From assembly GCF_003096655.1 (NCBI RefSeq), contig NZ_QEKQ01000008.1:62001-126000 (forward strand): DNA of 64,000 nucleotides, in the 5' to 3' direction. The notes beneath the pieces were generated by a model. The model was given only the letters and a program-made list of their open reading frames with translations, searched no databases and was not told where the DNA came from. Source of the DNA: Tamilnaduibacter salinus. Lineage in GTDB: Bacteria; Pseudomonadota; Gammaproteobacteria; Pseudomonadales; Oleiphilaceae. Each line of letters begins with the position of its first letter. Position 1 is the first letter of the stretch. Position numbers and translations under genes: made by a program. Positions 43,907-55,748 of this stretch are shown piece by piece.

Positions 43907-44880
43907 TGCTCCGCCTCTCCGTCGTGGTCATCGTAAGCCTCAACAATACGCTGAACCAGCGGATGACGCACGACATCGCTGGCGCCAAAGCGCGTGAAAC
44001 CGATGCCCGGCACGGTGCGCAGCACCTCCGCGGCGTGGATCAGGCCGGAGTGCTGGCCGCGGGGCAGGTCCACCTGGGTGATGTCGCCGGTAATGATCGC
44101 CGTGGAGCCAAAACCGATCCGTGTCAGGAACATCTTCATCTGCTCCCGGGTGGTGTTCTGACTTTCGTCGAGAATGATGAAGGCGTTGTTGAGCGTCCGG
44201 CCCCGCATGAAGGCCAGTGGTGCGATCTCAATGATGTTTTTCTCAATCAGGCGTGTGACCTGATCAAAGCCGATCATCTCGTAGAGGGCGTCATAGAGCG
44301 GACGCAGGTACGGGTCCACCTTCTGGGCGAGGTCGCCGGGCAGAAAGCCGAGTTTTTCGCCTGCTTCCACCGCCGGGCGGACCAGCAGGATGCGCTTGAC
44401 CTCTTCATCCTTGAGTGCTTCGACGGCACACGCCACGGCCAGCCACGTCTTGCCGGTACCGGCGGGGCCGATGCCAAAGTTGACGTCGTGCGTCCGGATG
44501 TTGTGAACATACCACTGCTGGTTGGGGCTTCTTGGTTTGGCCTGGAATTTCGGTGTCTTGATGACAATGTCGCTGCCATCAAAGGGCTGCTCATCCGGCA
44601 GCCGCTCGAAACCCGATTCGCGGATGTACAGGTGCACGGTTTCCGGTGTCAGGTCTTCCGCCGCCTCCGTCTCCCGGTACAGGTGGCGCAGTACCTCAGC
44701 CGCAGCCGTCGCATGTTCCGAGGGACCTTCAACCCGGAAGTGGTGGCCCCGGTAGCCGATACGCACGCTCATGCGCCGCTCGATGTGTTTGAGATGCTCG
44801 TCGAACTGGCCGCAGAGCATGGCCAGCCGACCGGCGTCGGCGGGCATCAGGTCGAATTCGCGGGTGTCGGTGCTGCTCAA
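43903..44880 (-). CDS. ybeZ: PhoH-like ATPase YbeZ (probable TTG start)
   Basis: 325 residues from TTG 44880. A KH-like N-terminal region ([20 protein letters not shown]) precedes a PhoH ATPase with P-loop [17 protein letters not shown] and Walker [10 protein letters not shown]. YbeZ partners YbeY in RNA metabolism. The TTG is preferred because GAGG stands just upstream, it starts ten bases after the miaB stop, and the protein then opens SSTDTREF like homologues. The ATG at 44955 would overlap miaB by 65 bp; the ATG at 44847 would lose the conserved opening. Confidence 0.9.
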   Translation of the reverse strand: MSSTDTREFDLMPADAGRLAMLCGQFDEHLKHIERRMSVRIGYRGHHFRVEGPSEHATAAAEVLRHLYRETEAAEDLTPETVHLYIRESGFERLPDEQPFDGSDIVIKTPKFQAKPRSPNQQWYVHNIRTHDVNFGIGPAGTGKTWLAVACAVEALKDEEVKRILLVRPAVEAGEKLGFLPGDLAQKVDPYLRPLYDALYEMIGFDQVTRLIEKNIIEIAPLAFMRGRTLNNAFIILDESQNTTREQMKMFLTRIGFGSTAIITGDITQVDLPRGQHSGLIHAAEVLRTVPGIGFTRFGASDVVRHPLVQRIVEAYDDHDGEAEQ

Positions 44881-44890
44881 AAGGGCCTCG

Positions 44891-46231
44891 TCAGTGGAGT
44901 TGATCGTCGATGGGGTGTCCCCGCAGAGAGTTGGGGAGCGCCTCGACGATTTCAACGTCGATGAAATGTCCGACCACTTCCGGGTCGTCGTGGCGGAAGT
45001 TGACGATGCGGTTGTTCTCGGTGCGCCCGGCGTACTCGCCCGGATCCTTCTTGGACAGGCCGGTCACCAGAATACGCTCAATGTTGCCGACCATCTTGCG
45101 GCTGATGTCCATGGCCTGCTGGTTGATGCGGTCCTGCAGGATCTTCAGTCGCTCTTTCTTGACGGCTTCCGGCGTGTCGTCCGGAAGATCGCTCGCCGGT
45201 GTGCCGGGGCGGGGGCTGTAGACAAAGCTGAACGACACGTCGAAGCCGATGTCGTTGATCAGGTTCATCGTCTTTTCAAAGTCTTTTTCCGTCTCACCGG
45301 GGAAGCCGACGATGAAGTCGGAGGAAAAGCTGATGTCCGGGCGGACCTGGCGTAACCGGCGCAGCTTGGACTTGTACTCCAGCGCGGTATGGCCACGCTT
45401 CATCAGCGCCAGTATCCGGTCAGAGCCCGCCTGGACAGGCAGATGCAGATGACTGACCAGTTCCGGCACCTCACCGAACGCCTCAATCAGCGAATCACTG
45501 AATTCGACGGGGTGGGAGGTGGTGAAGCGGATGCGGTCGATGCCATCGACGGCGGCGACCATGTGGATCAGCTCCGCCAGATCGATGGTGTCGCCGTCCT
45601 CCGTTTCACCGTCGTACGCGTTGACGTTCTGGCCCAGCAGATTGATTTCCCGGACGCCCTGATCGGCCAGATGGCCAACCTCCGCCATCACGTCGGCCAC
45701 CGGACGGCTGACTTCTTCGCCCCGGGTGTAGGGGACGACGCAGAACGTGCAGTATTTGCTGCAGCCTTCCATGATCGACACAAACGCAGTGGCACCCTCC
45801 GCCCCTGGTGAGGGCAGGTTGTCGAACTTCTCGATTTCCGGGAAGCTGACATCGACCACGCCCACGTCACCGTGTTTGGCCTCGGTGATCATCTCCGGCA
45901 GACGATGCAGGGTTTGCGGGCCGAACACCATGTCCACGTGCGGTGCCCGGTCGATGATGGCCTGGCCTTCCTGGCTGGCGACGCAACCACCGACCCCGAT
46001 GACCAGCTCCGGCTTTTTCGTCTTAAGCTGTTTCCAGCGCCCGAGTTGGTGGAAGACTTTTTCCTGGGCCTTCTCGCGGATGGAGCAGGTGTTGAGCAGC
46101 AGAATATCCGCCTCATCCGGTTGATCGGTCATCTGGACGTCTTCACCGGAACGCAGCAGATCGGCCATGCGGGATGAATCGTACTCGTTCATCTGGCAGC
46201 CGTGGGTTTTGATAAACAGCTTCTTGGTCAT
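44891..46231 (-). CDS. miaB: tRNA-2-methylthio-N6-dimethylallyladenosine synthase MiaB
   Basis: 446 residues. The N-terminal UPF0004 domain has three cluster cysteines ([34 protein letters not shown]), then the radical-SAM [17 protein letters not shown] and a C-terminal TRAM domain. It adds the methylthio group to i6A37 made by MiaA, encoded at 4.1-5.1 kb. Start 46231 gives the family [12 protein letters not shown]; an open frame reaching 46393 adds 54 residues with no similarity. First gene of the miaB-ybeZYX-lnt operon, divergent from trmH. Confidence 0.96.
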   Translation of the reverse strand: MTKKLFIKTHGCQMNEYDSSRMADLLRSGEDVQMTDQPDEADILLLNTCSIREKAQEKVFHQLGRWKQLKTKKPELVIGVGGCVASQEGQAIIDRAPHVDMVFGPQTLHRLPEMITEAKHGDVGVVDVSFPEIEKFDNLPSPGAEGATAFVSIMEGCSKYCTFCVVPYTRGEEVSRPVADVMAEVGHLADQGVREINLLGQNVNAYDGETEDGDTIDLAELIHMVAAVDGIDRIRFTTSHPVEFSDSLIEAFGEVPELVSHLHLPVQAGSDRILALMKRGHTALEYKSKLRRLRQVRPDISFSSDFIVGFPGETEKDFEKTMNLINDIGFDVSFSFVYSPRPGTPASDLPDDTPEAVKKERLKILQDRINQQAMDISRKMVGNIERILVTGLSKKDPGEYAGRTENNRIVNFRHDDPEVVGHFIDVEIVEALPNSLRGHPIDDQLH

Positions 46232-46367
46232 GCCTGGTGCACCGGGTGGTTCAAAGTAACCCGCTATTGTAACGCGCGAGGCCACCCTCAACCAGTGTCC
46301 GGGCCGTGACAGCGCACGGCTGGGTGGTATGATTCCTCGGCCGATGTCACAAGGAGACCGCGACCCC

Positions 46368-47069
46368 ATGACGCCTGAACGCATCGCCCGCATCCGACAG
46401 ACTCTGGACCAGCGCCAGCCCGATCTGAGGGTGGTGGCGGATCAGATTCACAAGCCCAGAAACATTTCCGCGCTGATCCGGACCTGCGACGCGTTTGCTG
46501 TCGCGAACCTGCATGCGGTCTGGAACCGGGATGGCTATCGGGCGTTCCGAAAGACGACAGGGGGCAGCTACCGGTGGGTGACGACCCACACCCACCGGAC
46601 CACCGGCGAGGCCATTGGGGCCCTCCGGGACAGCGGACACCGGATCGTGACAGCGCATCTGTCCGAGCGTGCAGTCGACTACCGGGATCTGGACTATACC
46701 CGGCCGATCGCAATCGTCATGGGGAGCGAGCTGGAGGGCGCGGGTCAGGACGCCATCGACCAGGCGGACGACCATGTGGTGGTGCCCATGATGGGCATGG
46801 TGGAGTCCCTCAACGTCTCCTCGGCCTGCGCCATCATTCTCGCCGAAGCGCAGCGCCAGCGACTGGAGGCCGGGCTGTTCGACCATCCCCGTCTACCGGA
46901 CGACGAATACCGCTCCCTCTTCTTCCGCTGGAGCCAACCCACAGTCGCCCGTTACTGCGATGATCGACGGTTGCCGTACCCGGAAATCGATCTGGAAACC
47001 GGTGACCTGGTGGATGGGGTCGGTTGGATGGAGGAAGTGCGGGAGATTCGTGGGAAAAGACGGGCTTAG
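46368..47069 (+). CDS. trmH: tRNA (guanosine-18-2'-O)-methyltransferase TrmH
   Basis: 233 residues of the SPOUT family: motif 1 [17 protein letters not shown], motif 2 [13 protein letters not shown], motif 3 [20 protein letters not shown], and a C-terminal extension usual in TrmH. It methylates the ribose of G18 in the D-loop. ATG 46368 lies ten bases after AAGGAGA; earlier in-frame ATGs (46329, 46344) do not. The stop TAG runs into the left end of a GCCACGG-type repeat. Confidence 0.94.
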   Translation: MTPERIARIRQTLDQRQPDLRVVADQIHKPRNISALIRTCDAFAVANLHAVWNRDGYRAFRKTTGGSYRWVTTHTHRTTGEAIGALRDSGHRIVTAHLSERAVDYRDLDYTRPIAIVMGSELEGAGQDAIDQADDHVVVPMMGMVESLNVSSACAIILAEAQRQRLEAGLFDHPRLPDDEYRSLFFRWSQPTVARYCDDRRLPYPEIDLETGDLVDGVGWMEEVREIRGKRRA

Positions 47070-47175
47070 CCACGGGAAGACACGGAAAGCACGGACGCAA
47101 GCAGCCAACGACGAATGATGTCTTCTGTTCGCGTCCGGAGGACGCCTTCCGTGTTTTTCAGTGTCTTTTCGTGGC
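47069..47175. mobile_element. CCACGG-type inverted-end element, short copy
   Basis: GCCACGGGAAGACACGGAAA (47069-47088) at the left is an inverted match to 47147-47175 (TTCCGTGTTTTTC, AGTGTCTTTTCGTGGC). The 51-bp core has CGTCCGGAGGACG. It begins at the last base of the trmH stop and fills most of the gap to yejK. Same end family as 40859-41017 with a different core, so the ends move or are conserved independently of the interior. Confidence 0.68.
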
Positions 47176-47216
47176 GAAAAATCATTCCGCGTCGTTCTGC
47201 GGATTCCGCGGCGGTC

Positions 47217-48233
47217 TTATCCTTTCTCTTCCAGATACCGCTTCAACTGCTCTTTCAGCGCCTTGGGCAGACGGGTGATGGTCAGGGCGTCGTTTTCGCG
47301 GTCGTAGTAAACGGCCTGGTTGACCAGGTCTGATGAGAAGGAGACGCTCATGCCGCCACCGGAGCCGGCGATACGGACAAGCTTCTTGACCTTGCGATGG
47401 TCCGGATGCAGGACCGTGTTTTCCGGCAGGTCCTGTTCCTGTGAAGCGAACTGTTTGAACTGCTCGGGCCTGTCCTCGTCGAGATAGCCGGACAGGGCAT
47501 CGATGGCGACTGGCTCGCCGAGCGCATGCTGTTCTTTGCAGAAATCGTAGGCCCGGGCGCGATACTGGCCCGCTTTCTCCGGTTCGTCGCTCTGGCTGGC
47601 GAACGCTTCGACGGCGTCCATGAACGTCAGGGTTTCCTTTTCGACATCCACCTGGTTGGTGAAGCCGCAGAGCTGGATAAACAACTCGCCCGGTTCCCCG
47701 GTCCCGCGTCCGCGGATGATGGTCAGGGGGTTATCGGATTCGCCGTTGCCCAGCCAGGCATCAATCTCGATGCGCAGCGCCAGGTTCAGCCGCGACAGGC
47801 TGAGCACTTCTGTGCCATCCAGCGCCTGATTGGCATCAAAGCGCAGCGCACTGTCCGTTTCGAGAACAAACAGGTAGGCCACGTCGCTGTCGGCCAGCGC
47901 CTCGTGAACGAGCATCAGGTGGCCCTGATACTCCTCCTGGCAGCCAGTCAGCAGTTCCTGCCATTGGCCGAACAGGCGGTCTGTCAGTGCCTCAAACCCC
48001 TGTTTGTCCTCAAGGTAGTCCCGGAGCCAGGCGCTAAAGGGACTGGTCGCGACGTCGTCCGAAAAGCGACCGTAGCCCTTGCCGGGTTTGGCATTGAACA
48101 GGCGTTTGAGTTGCTTGTGCAGTGCCTCATAGTCGCCACCCGGCTCGGCCAGTGCCGGCCCCGCACTGAGGCGAGCCGGCTGGCCAGGCTGGAGTTGGCT
48201 GGCAAACGCGGTGCGAAGCTGGCGGATCGCCAT
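47217..48233 (-). CDS. yejK: Nucleoid-associated protein YejK/NdpA
   Basis: 338 residues matching the 37-kDa nucleoid-associated protein family, with QLKRLFNAKPGKGYGRFS, FIQLCGFTNQVDVEKET and, near the end, AGSGGGMSVSFSSDLVNQAVYYD. YejK binds the nucleoid and topoisomerases in E. coli. It is three bases downstream of cysN, so it may be read from the cys operon, an unusual partner. Confidence 0.92.
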   Translation of the reverse strand: MAIRQLRTAFASQLQPGQPARLSAGPALAEPGGDYEALHKQLKRLFNAKPGKGYGRFSDDVATSPFSAWLRDYLEDKQGFEALTDRLFGQWQELLTGCQEEYQGHLMLVHEALADSDVAYLFVLETDSALRFDANQALDGTEVLSLSRLNLALRIEIDAWLGNGESDNPLTIIRGRGTGEPGELFIQLCGFTNQVDVEKETLTFMDAVEAFASQSDEPEKAGQYRARAYDFCKEQHALGEPVAIDALSGYLDEDRPEQFKQFASQEQDLPENTVLHPDHRKVKKLVRIAGSGGGMSVSFSSDLVNQAVYYDRENDALTITRLPKALKEQLKRYLEEKG

Positions 48234-48236
48234 GGA

Positions 48237-49898
48237 TCAGATGCGCTCGTGAGCGATCAGTTCGTCCACCAGCTCACCGGCCGTGCTGCCGAGATTGGTC
48301 TCTGCGTCCGCCTTGGCAACGGCGCCGGCGACGTCATCTGCAATGTCCACGACGATCGCGATCAGGCCGTGAGCGGTCAGAACCTGGGCCATCCGGCGGC
48401 GTTCGTTGGTGGTGCCAGCGTTGCTCTCGGTCAGCACCACTGACGTTCGCCCCAGATCGAACAGCTGACGTTCCAGCACGACAGCGAGGTCCTCTGCCTG
48501 ACTGCCGCTGCAGCCGATGATCAGCGGCTTCTGGGCCAGACGCTTGCTGCGCTCGTCGCTGGTGACCGGCTTCAGAGCGTCACCGCTGTCACGGGCGACG
48601 CCCTGAATCATGCCAGCGCCGATGGTCACGTTGGTCAACCGGTCAATAATGATGAATGAACCGGTGTGGCGATTGCGCTGGTAGGGATCGAAGGCAACCG
48701 GCTGGTTGAGGCTGACCTGGCACAGGCCAATCTCGTTCAGCGCCAGCTCGTCCCGGTCTTCCTGCATTTCCAGTGTGTTGACGTCCACCTGGTAGTGGAC
48801 CTCGGTGACCGTGCCGGATGTGGCTGTTGGTCCCAGTTTGATGTCGTAGAGGCGACCGGTGGCCATGGGCGCGTCGGTCATCCAGACGATGTGGGCGTCG
48901 AACCGGTTGCCCACCAACGGCTCGTCGCCGGTCTTGACCAGCATGTCACCCCGGCTGACGTCGATCTCGTCGTTCAGGGTCAGGGTCACCGCCTGATCAA
49001 TGTATGCTTCGTCCAGATTGCCATCGAACGTCACGATGTCCTTGACCGTGCTCTTGCGGCCGGAGGGCAGGGCGGTAATGGGATCGCCCGGGCGCACGAC
49101 GCCGGATGCGATCGTGCCGCTGAAGCCCCGGAAGTTCAGGTCCGGCCGGTTCACGTACTGGACCGGCAGCCGGAAGTGCTCCATGTTCTTGTCCCGGGAG
49201 AGTTCAACGTTCTCCAGGATCTCCATCATCGGCTGGCCGGTGAACCACGGCGTGTTCTCGCTTCGATTCACCACGTTGTCGCCTTCCAGCGCCGAGATGG
49301 GCACAAAGCGGATGTCCTGCAGGCCCAGCTTCTCAGCGAACTCCAGGTAATCACGCTTGATCTCTTCGAAGCGCTCCTCGCTGAAGTCGACCAGGTCCAT
49401 TTTATTGACGGCCACGACGATGTGCCGGATGCCCTGAAGGGAAGCGATATAGGTATGGCGACGGGTCTGGGTCAGCACGCCGTGCCGGGCGTCGATCATC
49501 AGGATCGCCAGCTGGGCTGTGGAAGCGCCGGTCGCCATGTTACGCGTGTACTGCTCGTGACCTGGCGTATCCGCGATGATGAACTTGCGCTTGTCCGTGG
49601 AGAAGTAGCGATAGGCAACGTCGATCGTGATGCCCTGTTCCCGCTCGGCCTGGAGCCCGTCCACCAGAAGCGCCATGTCGAGCTTTTCGCCCGTGGTGCC
49701 CAGTTTCTCGCTGTCAGCCTTGAGGCTGGCCATGTGATCCTCGTAGATCATCTTCGTATCGTAGAGGAGCCGGCCGATCAGCGTGCTTTTGCCATCGTCA
49801 ACGCTGCCACAGGTCAGCAGGCGCAGCAGTTCCTTTTCCTCATGCTGCTTGAGGTAGGCATTGATGTCTTCGGCAATCAGGTCGGACTGGTGTGACAT
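48237..49898 (-). CDS. cysN: Sulfate adenylyltransferase subunit 1 CysN with a vestigial APS-kinase-like tail
   Basis: 553 residues. The GTPase domain has P-loop [36 protein letters not shown] and AVNKMDLVD; the EF-Tu-like beta domains follow to about residue 455. The remaining ~98 residues (48240-48533) begin [20 protein letters not shown], align with the start of the CysC APS kinase of fused CysNC proteins, but lack the GxSGxGKS P-loop and are about half its length. The sulfurylase activity should stand; the tail cannot bind ATP in the usual way. A separate cysC, or none, is implied. Confidence 0.9.
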   Translation of the reverse strand: MSHQSDLIAEDINAYLKQHEEKELLRLLTCGSVDDGKSTLIGRLLYDTKMIYEDHMASLKADSEKLGTTGEKLDMALLVDGLQAEREQGITIDVAYRYFSTDKRKFIIADTPGHEQYTRNMATGASTAQLAILMIDARHGVLTQTRRHTYIASLQGIRHIVVAVNKMDLVDFSEERFEEIKRDYLEFAEKLGLQDIRFVPISALEGDNVVNRSENTPWFTGQPMMEILENVELSRDKNMEHFRLPVQYVNRPDLNFRGFSGTIASGVVRPGDPITALPSGRKSTVKDIVTFDGNLDEAYIDQAVTLTLNDEIDVSRGDMLVKTGDEPLVGNRFDAHIVWMTDAPMATGRLYDIKLGPTATSGTVTEVHYQVDVNTLEMQEDRDELALNEIGLCQVSLNQPVAFDPYQRNRHTGSFIIIDRLTNVTIGAGMIQGVARDSGDALKPVTSDERSKRLAQKPLIIGCSGSQAEDLAVVLERQLFDLGRTSVVLTESNAGTTNERRRMAQVLTAHGLIAIVVDIADDVAGAVAKADAETNLGSTAGELVDELIAHERI

Positions 49899-50023
49899 GT
49901 CTGTATTCCGTTTGTCGCGTCGTGAGCGTCCGGCAATGGGGCCGCTCTTCCGGTGTCTGGGTCGTCAGGGCCGTGGGTGGGCTGCCACCTCCGGCCGCTG
50001 AGGGTTCAGGCGGTTGCGCGGGA

Positions 50024-50932
50024 TCAGAAGTACCCTTCGCGTTTCTTCTGCTCCATGGAGCCGGCCGAATCGTGGTCAATCACCCGGCCCTCACGCTCGG
50101 AGCTCTTGGCCAGCAGCATCTCCTGGATGATGTCGGGCAGTGTGTCCGCCTTCGATTCGATGGCACCCGTGAGCGGGTAGCAGCCCAGGGTCCGGAAGCG
50201 GACGGACTTCATCATCGGCTTTTCGCCCGGCTCGAGTGGCATACGGTCGTCATCGACCATGATCAGCGTGCCATCGCGCTCCACCACAGGACGTTCTTTT
50301 GAGTAATACAGCGGGACGATCTCAATGTTCTCGAGATAGATGTACTGCCAGATGTCCAGCTCGGTCCAGTTGGAAAGCGGGAAGACCCGGATGCTCTCAC
50401 CCTTGTTGATCTTGCCATTGTAAATGTTCCACAGCTCGGGGCGTTGGTTTTTCGGATCCCAGCGGTGGTGCTTGTCTCGGAATGAGTAGACCCGCTCCTT
50501 GGCACGGGATTTTTCCTCGTCCCGGCGCGCCCCGCCAAAGGCCGCGTCGAACTGGTACTTGTCGAGCGCCTGCTTCAGTGACTGGGTCTTCATGATGTCG
50601 GTGTGCTTGGCGCTGCCGTGGGTAAACGGACCCACGCCGGCATCGACCCCTTCCTGATTGATATGAACAATCAGATCGAGGTCATACTTTTCCGCCATGC
50701 GATCCCGGAATTCCACCATTTCCCGGAACTTCCACGTGGTGTCCACATGCATCAGCTTGAAGGGGATCTTGCCCGGATAGAATGCCTTGCGGGCCAGATG
50801 CAGCATCACCGAGGAGTCCTTGCCGATGGAGTACAGCATTACGGGGTTATCAAACTCCGCGGCCACCTCCCGGATGATGTGAATGCTTTCAGCTTCCAGC
50901 TGTTTGAGATGGGTCAGATTGTATGTCGTCAT
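50024..50932 (-). CDS. cysD: Sulfate adenylyltransferase subunit 2 CysD
   Basis: 302 residues of the PP-loop ATPase family with [20 protein letters not shown] and the C-terminal [14 protein letters not shown] and [17 protein letters not shown]. CysD makes APS from sulfate and ATP, driven by the GTPase CysN encoded 125 bp downstream. The gap between them shows no feature. The gene is the first of cysDN-yejK. Confidence 0.96.
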   Translation of the reverse strand: MTTYNLTHLKQLEAESIHIIREVAAEFDNPVMLYSIGKDSSVMLHLARKAFYPGKIPFKLMHVDTTWKFREMVEFRDRMAEKYDLDLIVHINQEGVDAGVGPFTHGSAKHTDIMKTQSLKQALDKYQFDAAFGGARRDEEKSRAKERVYSFRDKHHRWDPKNQRPELWNIYNGKINKGESIRVFPLSNWTELDIWQYIYLENIEIVPLYYSKERPVVERDGTLIMVDDDRMPLEPGEKPMMKSVRFRTLGCYPLTGAIESKADTLPDIIQEMLLAKSSEREGRVIDHDSAGSMEQKKREGYF

Positions 50933-50974
50933 GTCCTGCTACCAATCAGAAAAGCGCCGGGGGCCGCGAGTAAG

Positions 50975-51002
50975 CCGTCGGTTCCCGGAAAAAGCCCGAC
51001 GG
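50975..51002 (-). other. Hairpin in the cysD leader
   Basis: CCGTCGG (50975-50981) and CCGACGG (50996-51002) are inverted repeats in the 173-bp gap upstream of cysD. On the cysD (minus) strand a TATAGT possible -10 lies further upstream (around 51027-51032), so the hairpin would be in the transcribed leader. An ATTCC/GGAT palindrome near 51075-51090 could be an activator (CysB-type) site; this is tentative. Confidence 0.3.
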
Positions 51003-51105
51003 GGAGCTCAGCCCCATAATTGAGCAGAACTATACCAGAAGGGCCGATTTCATAAGAAGAAGCTTAGTTAGAGTATTCCTTTATATGGATATGAGCGAAC
51101 CGGCC

Positions 51106-52557
51106 CTATGACTCGTCCAGCTTCTTTTTAAGGATTTCATTCAGAACCTTGGGGTTACCCTGGCCTTTCGAGGCCTTCATCAAGGGGCCCATGAAACCGC
51201 CCATCAGCTTCTTGCGCTTCTTGGGGTCGGCTTCCCGGTATTGCTCAATCTGCTCGGGCATGTCAGCGAGCACACTGTCGACCAGCGCTTCCAGTTCACC
51301 GGTGTCGGAGACCTGCCTGAGGCCTTCGGCGTCGATGATGGCGTCAACGGACTGACTGTCGTCGTCCCAAAGGCGGTCGAACACGGTCTTGGCGCCCTTG
51401 GATGAGAGGGTGTCGTCTGTCAGCCGGGCCACCATATCGCCCAGTTTTTCCGGGGCCACGGGGCAGTCGCCGATGGTGCGGTCCTCGCTGTTGAGTCGGC
51501 CGCTGAGCTCACCGAGAATCCAATTGGCCACCAGCTTGGCGTCGCCACCCGTGCTGTGGGCCTTCTCGAAATAGCCGGCCGTATCGGCGCTGGCACTGAG
51601 CAGGTCGGCATCATAGTCGGACAGGCCGTAGGTTTTCTGGAAGCGTGCCCGGCGCTCGTCCGGCAGCTCGGGCATCATCCGGCGCGTCTCTTCGATGAAT
51701 GCCTCGTCGATTTCCACCGGCAACAGATCCGGGCAGGGGAAGTAGCGGTAGTCGTTGGCTTCCTCCTTGGTCCGCATTGAGCGGCTTTCATCCCGGTCGC
51801 CGTTGTAGAGGCGGGTTTCCTGAACAATCTCCCCGCCGTCCTCAAGGATGTCGATCTGGCGCTCCACCTCATGGTGGATGGCTTGCTCCATGAAGCGGAA
51901 GGAGTTGAGGTTCTTGGTTTCTGTCCGCGTTCCGAGCGTGTCAGAGCCGTGTGGTTTGACGGAGACGTTGACGTCGAAACGCATGGAGCCCTGGGACAGG
52001 TCGCCGTCACAGATCCCCAGCGACGTCACGAGCCCATGGAGTTTGCGGGCGAACGCGACCGCTTCTTCGGCGCTGTTGAGGTCCGGTTCGGTGACAATTT
52101 CGATCAGCGGGGTGCCGGCCCGGTTCAGGTCGATGCCCGTCATGCCGTGGAAGTCCTCGTGCAGGGACTTGCCGGCATCCTCTTCAAGATGGGCGTGGTG
52201 GATGCGTACCATCTTTTCCTCGCCGTCACCGACGGCGATGTCGACTCTGCCCGGCCCGACAATCGGCTCTGCCAGCTGCGTGGTCTGGTAGCCCTTCGGC
52301 AGGTCCGGGTAGAAGTAGTTCTTGCGCTCGAACACCGACCGTTGATTGATCTCGGCGTTCACTGCCAGGCCGAACAGCGTTGCGTAGCGGAATGCCTCGC
52401 GATTCGGCACCGGCAGGGTGCCGGGCATCGCCAGATCCACTGCGCTGGCCTGGGTGTTGGGTTCGGCACCGTAAGCGGTGCTGGTGCCGGAAAACAGTTT
52501 GGTTTGGGTGGCGAGCTGAACGTGGATTTCCAGCCCGATCACAACGTCCCATTGCAT
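51106..52557 (-). CDS. gatB: Asp/Glu-tRNA amidotransferase subunit GatB
   Basis: 483 residues. Cradle domain motifs [42 protein letters not shown] and [14 protein letters not shown], then the helical and YqeY-like tail ([20 protein letters not shown]). GatB binds the misacylated tRNA for GatCAB. Last gene of gatC-gatA-gatB. Presence of GatCAB implies indirect Asn-tRNA or Gln-tRNA formation. Confidence 0.96.
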   Translation of the reverse strand: MQWDVVIGLEIHVQLATQTKLFSGTSTAYGAEPNTQASAVDLAMPGTLPVPNREAFRYATLFGLAVNAEINQRSVFERKNYFYPDLPKGYQTTQLAEPIVGPGRVDIAVGDGEEKMVRIHHAHLEEDAGKSLHEDFHGMTGIDLNRAGTPLIEIVTEPDLNSAEEAVAFARKLHGLVTSLGICDGDLSQGSMRFDVNVSVKPHGSDTLGTRTETKNLNSFRFMEQAIHHEVERQIDILEDGGEIVQETRLYNGDRDESRSMRTKEEANDYRYFPCPDLLPVEIDEAFIEETRRMMPELPDERRARFQKTYGLSDYDADLLSASADTAGYFEKAHSTGGDAKLVANWILGELSGRLNSEDRTIGDCPVAPEKLGDMVARLTDDTLSSKGAKTVFDRLWDDDSQSVDAIIDAEGLRQVSDTGELEALVDSVLADMPEQIEQYREADPKKRKKLMGGFMGPLMKASKGQGNPKVLNEILKKKLDES

Positions 52558-52620
52558 GGTTTGTCTGCCTCCTGGTTCAGCCGCCGCAGCGGCTGACGCT
52601 CAAATCGTCTCGGTGCCGTC

Positions 52621-54066
52621 TTACGCGGGCGTCTGGCGGTGCCAGTCGGTCACCTGCTGGAATTGATGCGCGGCGTTCAGCAGCCGGCCTTCCTCGAAGT
52701 AATTGCCGATCAGCTGCAGGCCCACCGGCATGCCATCAATTTGGCCCGCCGGTATCGACATGGCCGGTAGCCCCGCCAGGTTGATGGCGATGGTGAAGGT
52801 GTCCTCGAGATACATCTGCACCGGGTCGTCGGTCTTCTCACCGATGCGGAACGCCGGCGATGGTGTGGCTGGACTCATCAGCAGGTCCACCTCGCTGAAC
52901 GCGTTCACAAAGTCCTGTTGGATCAGGCGGCGTACTTTCTGGGCCTTGAGGTAATAGGCGTCGTAGTAGCCGGCGGAGAGGGCGTAGGTGCCCACCAGAA
53001 TGCGGCGCTTCACCTCGGAGCCAAAACCTTCGGCGCGTGTGCGCGTATAAAGATCCATCAGATCCGACGGGTTCTCGCAGCGATAGCCGTAGCGGACGCC
53101 GTCAAACCGGGACAGGTTCGCCGAAGCCTCGGCCGGGGCAATGACGTAGTAGGCCGCAATGGCCAGATCGGCGTTCGGCAGGGAGACTTCGCGGACCTCC
53201 GCGCCGAGCTTTTCGTATTCCCGGATCGCTGCATTGACCTGCTCGGCCATCGCCGGGTTCAGGTCATCACTGAAATACTGCGAAGGCAGTCCGACCCGCA
53301 GGCCTTTCAGCGGCTCGTTCAGCGTGGCGGTGTAGTCGGGGACGGCCCGGCTGACCGAGGTGGCATCCCGTGGGTCGTGGCCCGCCATGGTGTTCAGCAT
53401 GAGGGCGCTGTCCTCGGCCGTGCGGGTCATGGTGCCCGCCTGATCAAGGCTGGAGGCGAAGGCAATCATGCCGTAACGGGACACCCGGCCATAGGTTGGC
53501 TTCAGGCCGGTGACCCCGCAAAGGGCAGCGGGCTGTCGAATGGAGCCGCCTGTGTCCGTGGCGGTCGCGCCTGGAATCAGTCGGGCAGCCACCGCGGCGG
53601 ATGAGCCGCCTGACGAGCCGCCGGGCACCCGCTGGTCGCCCCAGGGGTTGAGTGTCGCGCCAAAATAACTGCTTTCGGTGGATGAGCCCATCGCGAACTC
53701 ATCCATGTTGGTCTTGCCGAGGCAGACGGCGCCGGTGTCCCGCAGTCGGGAGGTCACTGTCGCGTCGTATGGTGGCACAAAATTGGCCAGCATTTTCGAG
53801 CCGCACGTTGTTGCCACACCATTGGTGCAGAAGATGTCCTTGTGGGCGAAGGGAATGCCGGTCAGCGGCGTTGCGCTGCCGTTGGCCCGGCGCTCGTCGG
53901 CGGCTTTGGCATCCGCCAGCGCGGCCTCGGGCGTGACCGTGATGAAGCTGTTGAGGTGGCGGTCCTGTTGCTCAATCCGGTCGAGGAACTGCTGGGTCAG
54001 TTCCACGCTGGAGCAATGGCCTGCGTCCAGGTCTCGGGCCAGTTCGGCAATGCTTTTGTCGTGCAT
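52621..54066 (-). CDS. gatA: Asp/Glu-tRNA amidotransferase subunit GatA
   Basis: 481 residues of the amidase-signature family. Ser-cisSer-Lys triad regions: Lys in PFAHKDIFC, cis-Ser in [15 protein letters not shown], and nucleophile Ser in [13 protein letters not shown]. GatA frees ammonia from glutamine for the amidation in GatB. Between gatC (44 bp) and gatB (63 bp). Confidence 0.96.
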   Translation of the reverse strand: MHDKSIAELARDLDAGHCSSVELTQQFLDRIEQQDRHLNSFITVTPEAALADAKAADERRANGSATPLTGIPFAHKDIFCTNGVATTCGSKMLANFVPPYDATVTSRLRDTGAVCLGKTNMDEFAMGSSTESSYFGATLNPWGDQRVPGGSSGGSSAAVAARLIPGATATDTGGSIRQPAALCGVTGLKPTYGRVSRYGMIAFASSLDQAGTMTRTAEDSALMLNTMAGHDPRDATSVSRAVPDYTATLNEPLKGLRVGLPSQYFSDDLNPAMAEQVNAAIREYEKLGAEVREVSLPNADLAIAAYYVIAPAEASANLSRFDGVRYGYRCENPSDLMDLYTRTRAEGFGSEVKRRILVGTYALSAGYYDAYYLKAQKVRRLIQQDFVNAFSEVDLLMSPATPSPAFRIGEKTDDPVQMYLEDTFTIAINLAGLPAMSIPAGQIDGMPVGLQLIGNYFEEGRLLNAAHQFQQVTDWHRQTPA

Positions 54067-54110
54067 GGTCCGGGTGTCCGTTCTGGGTCAGAAAGAATCG
54101 CGGTTTGATA

Positions 54111-55653
<1,543 letters not shown>

Positions 55654-55692
55654 CTGCCGGCTGCTTCCACAGTGGAAGCCCGGATGCCTGAT

Positions 55693-55730
55693 CGCCGCTG
55701 CGGATGACCGTCTCAGCGGCGTTGTTGTTT
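55693..55730 (+). other. Hairpin between mreB and mreC (possible attenuator)
   Basis: CGCCGCTG (55693-55700) pairs perfectly with CAGCGGCG (55714-55721) over a 13-base loop and is followed by TTGTTGTTT. The tail is not a clean T-run, so it may terminate weakly or protect the 3' end of mreB. It covers the first in-frame ATG (55704) of the mreC frame, hiding it from ribosomes. Confidence 0.5.
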
Positions 55731-55748
55731 CAGACGGAGGGTAACGCT

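Noticed and set aside
46232-46393. 54-residue N-terminal extension of miaB
   Set aside because: It overlaps the trmH start region and the divergent promoters, and homologues begin at 46231.
50933-51105. CysB-binding site before cysD
   Set aside because: CysB sites are poorly defined and the ATTCC/GGAT dyad is short; mentioned only within the leader entry.
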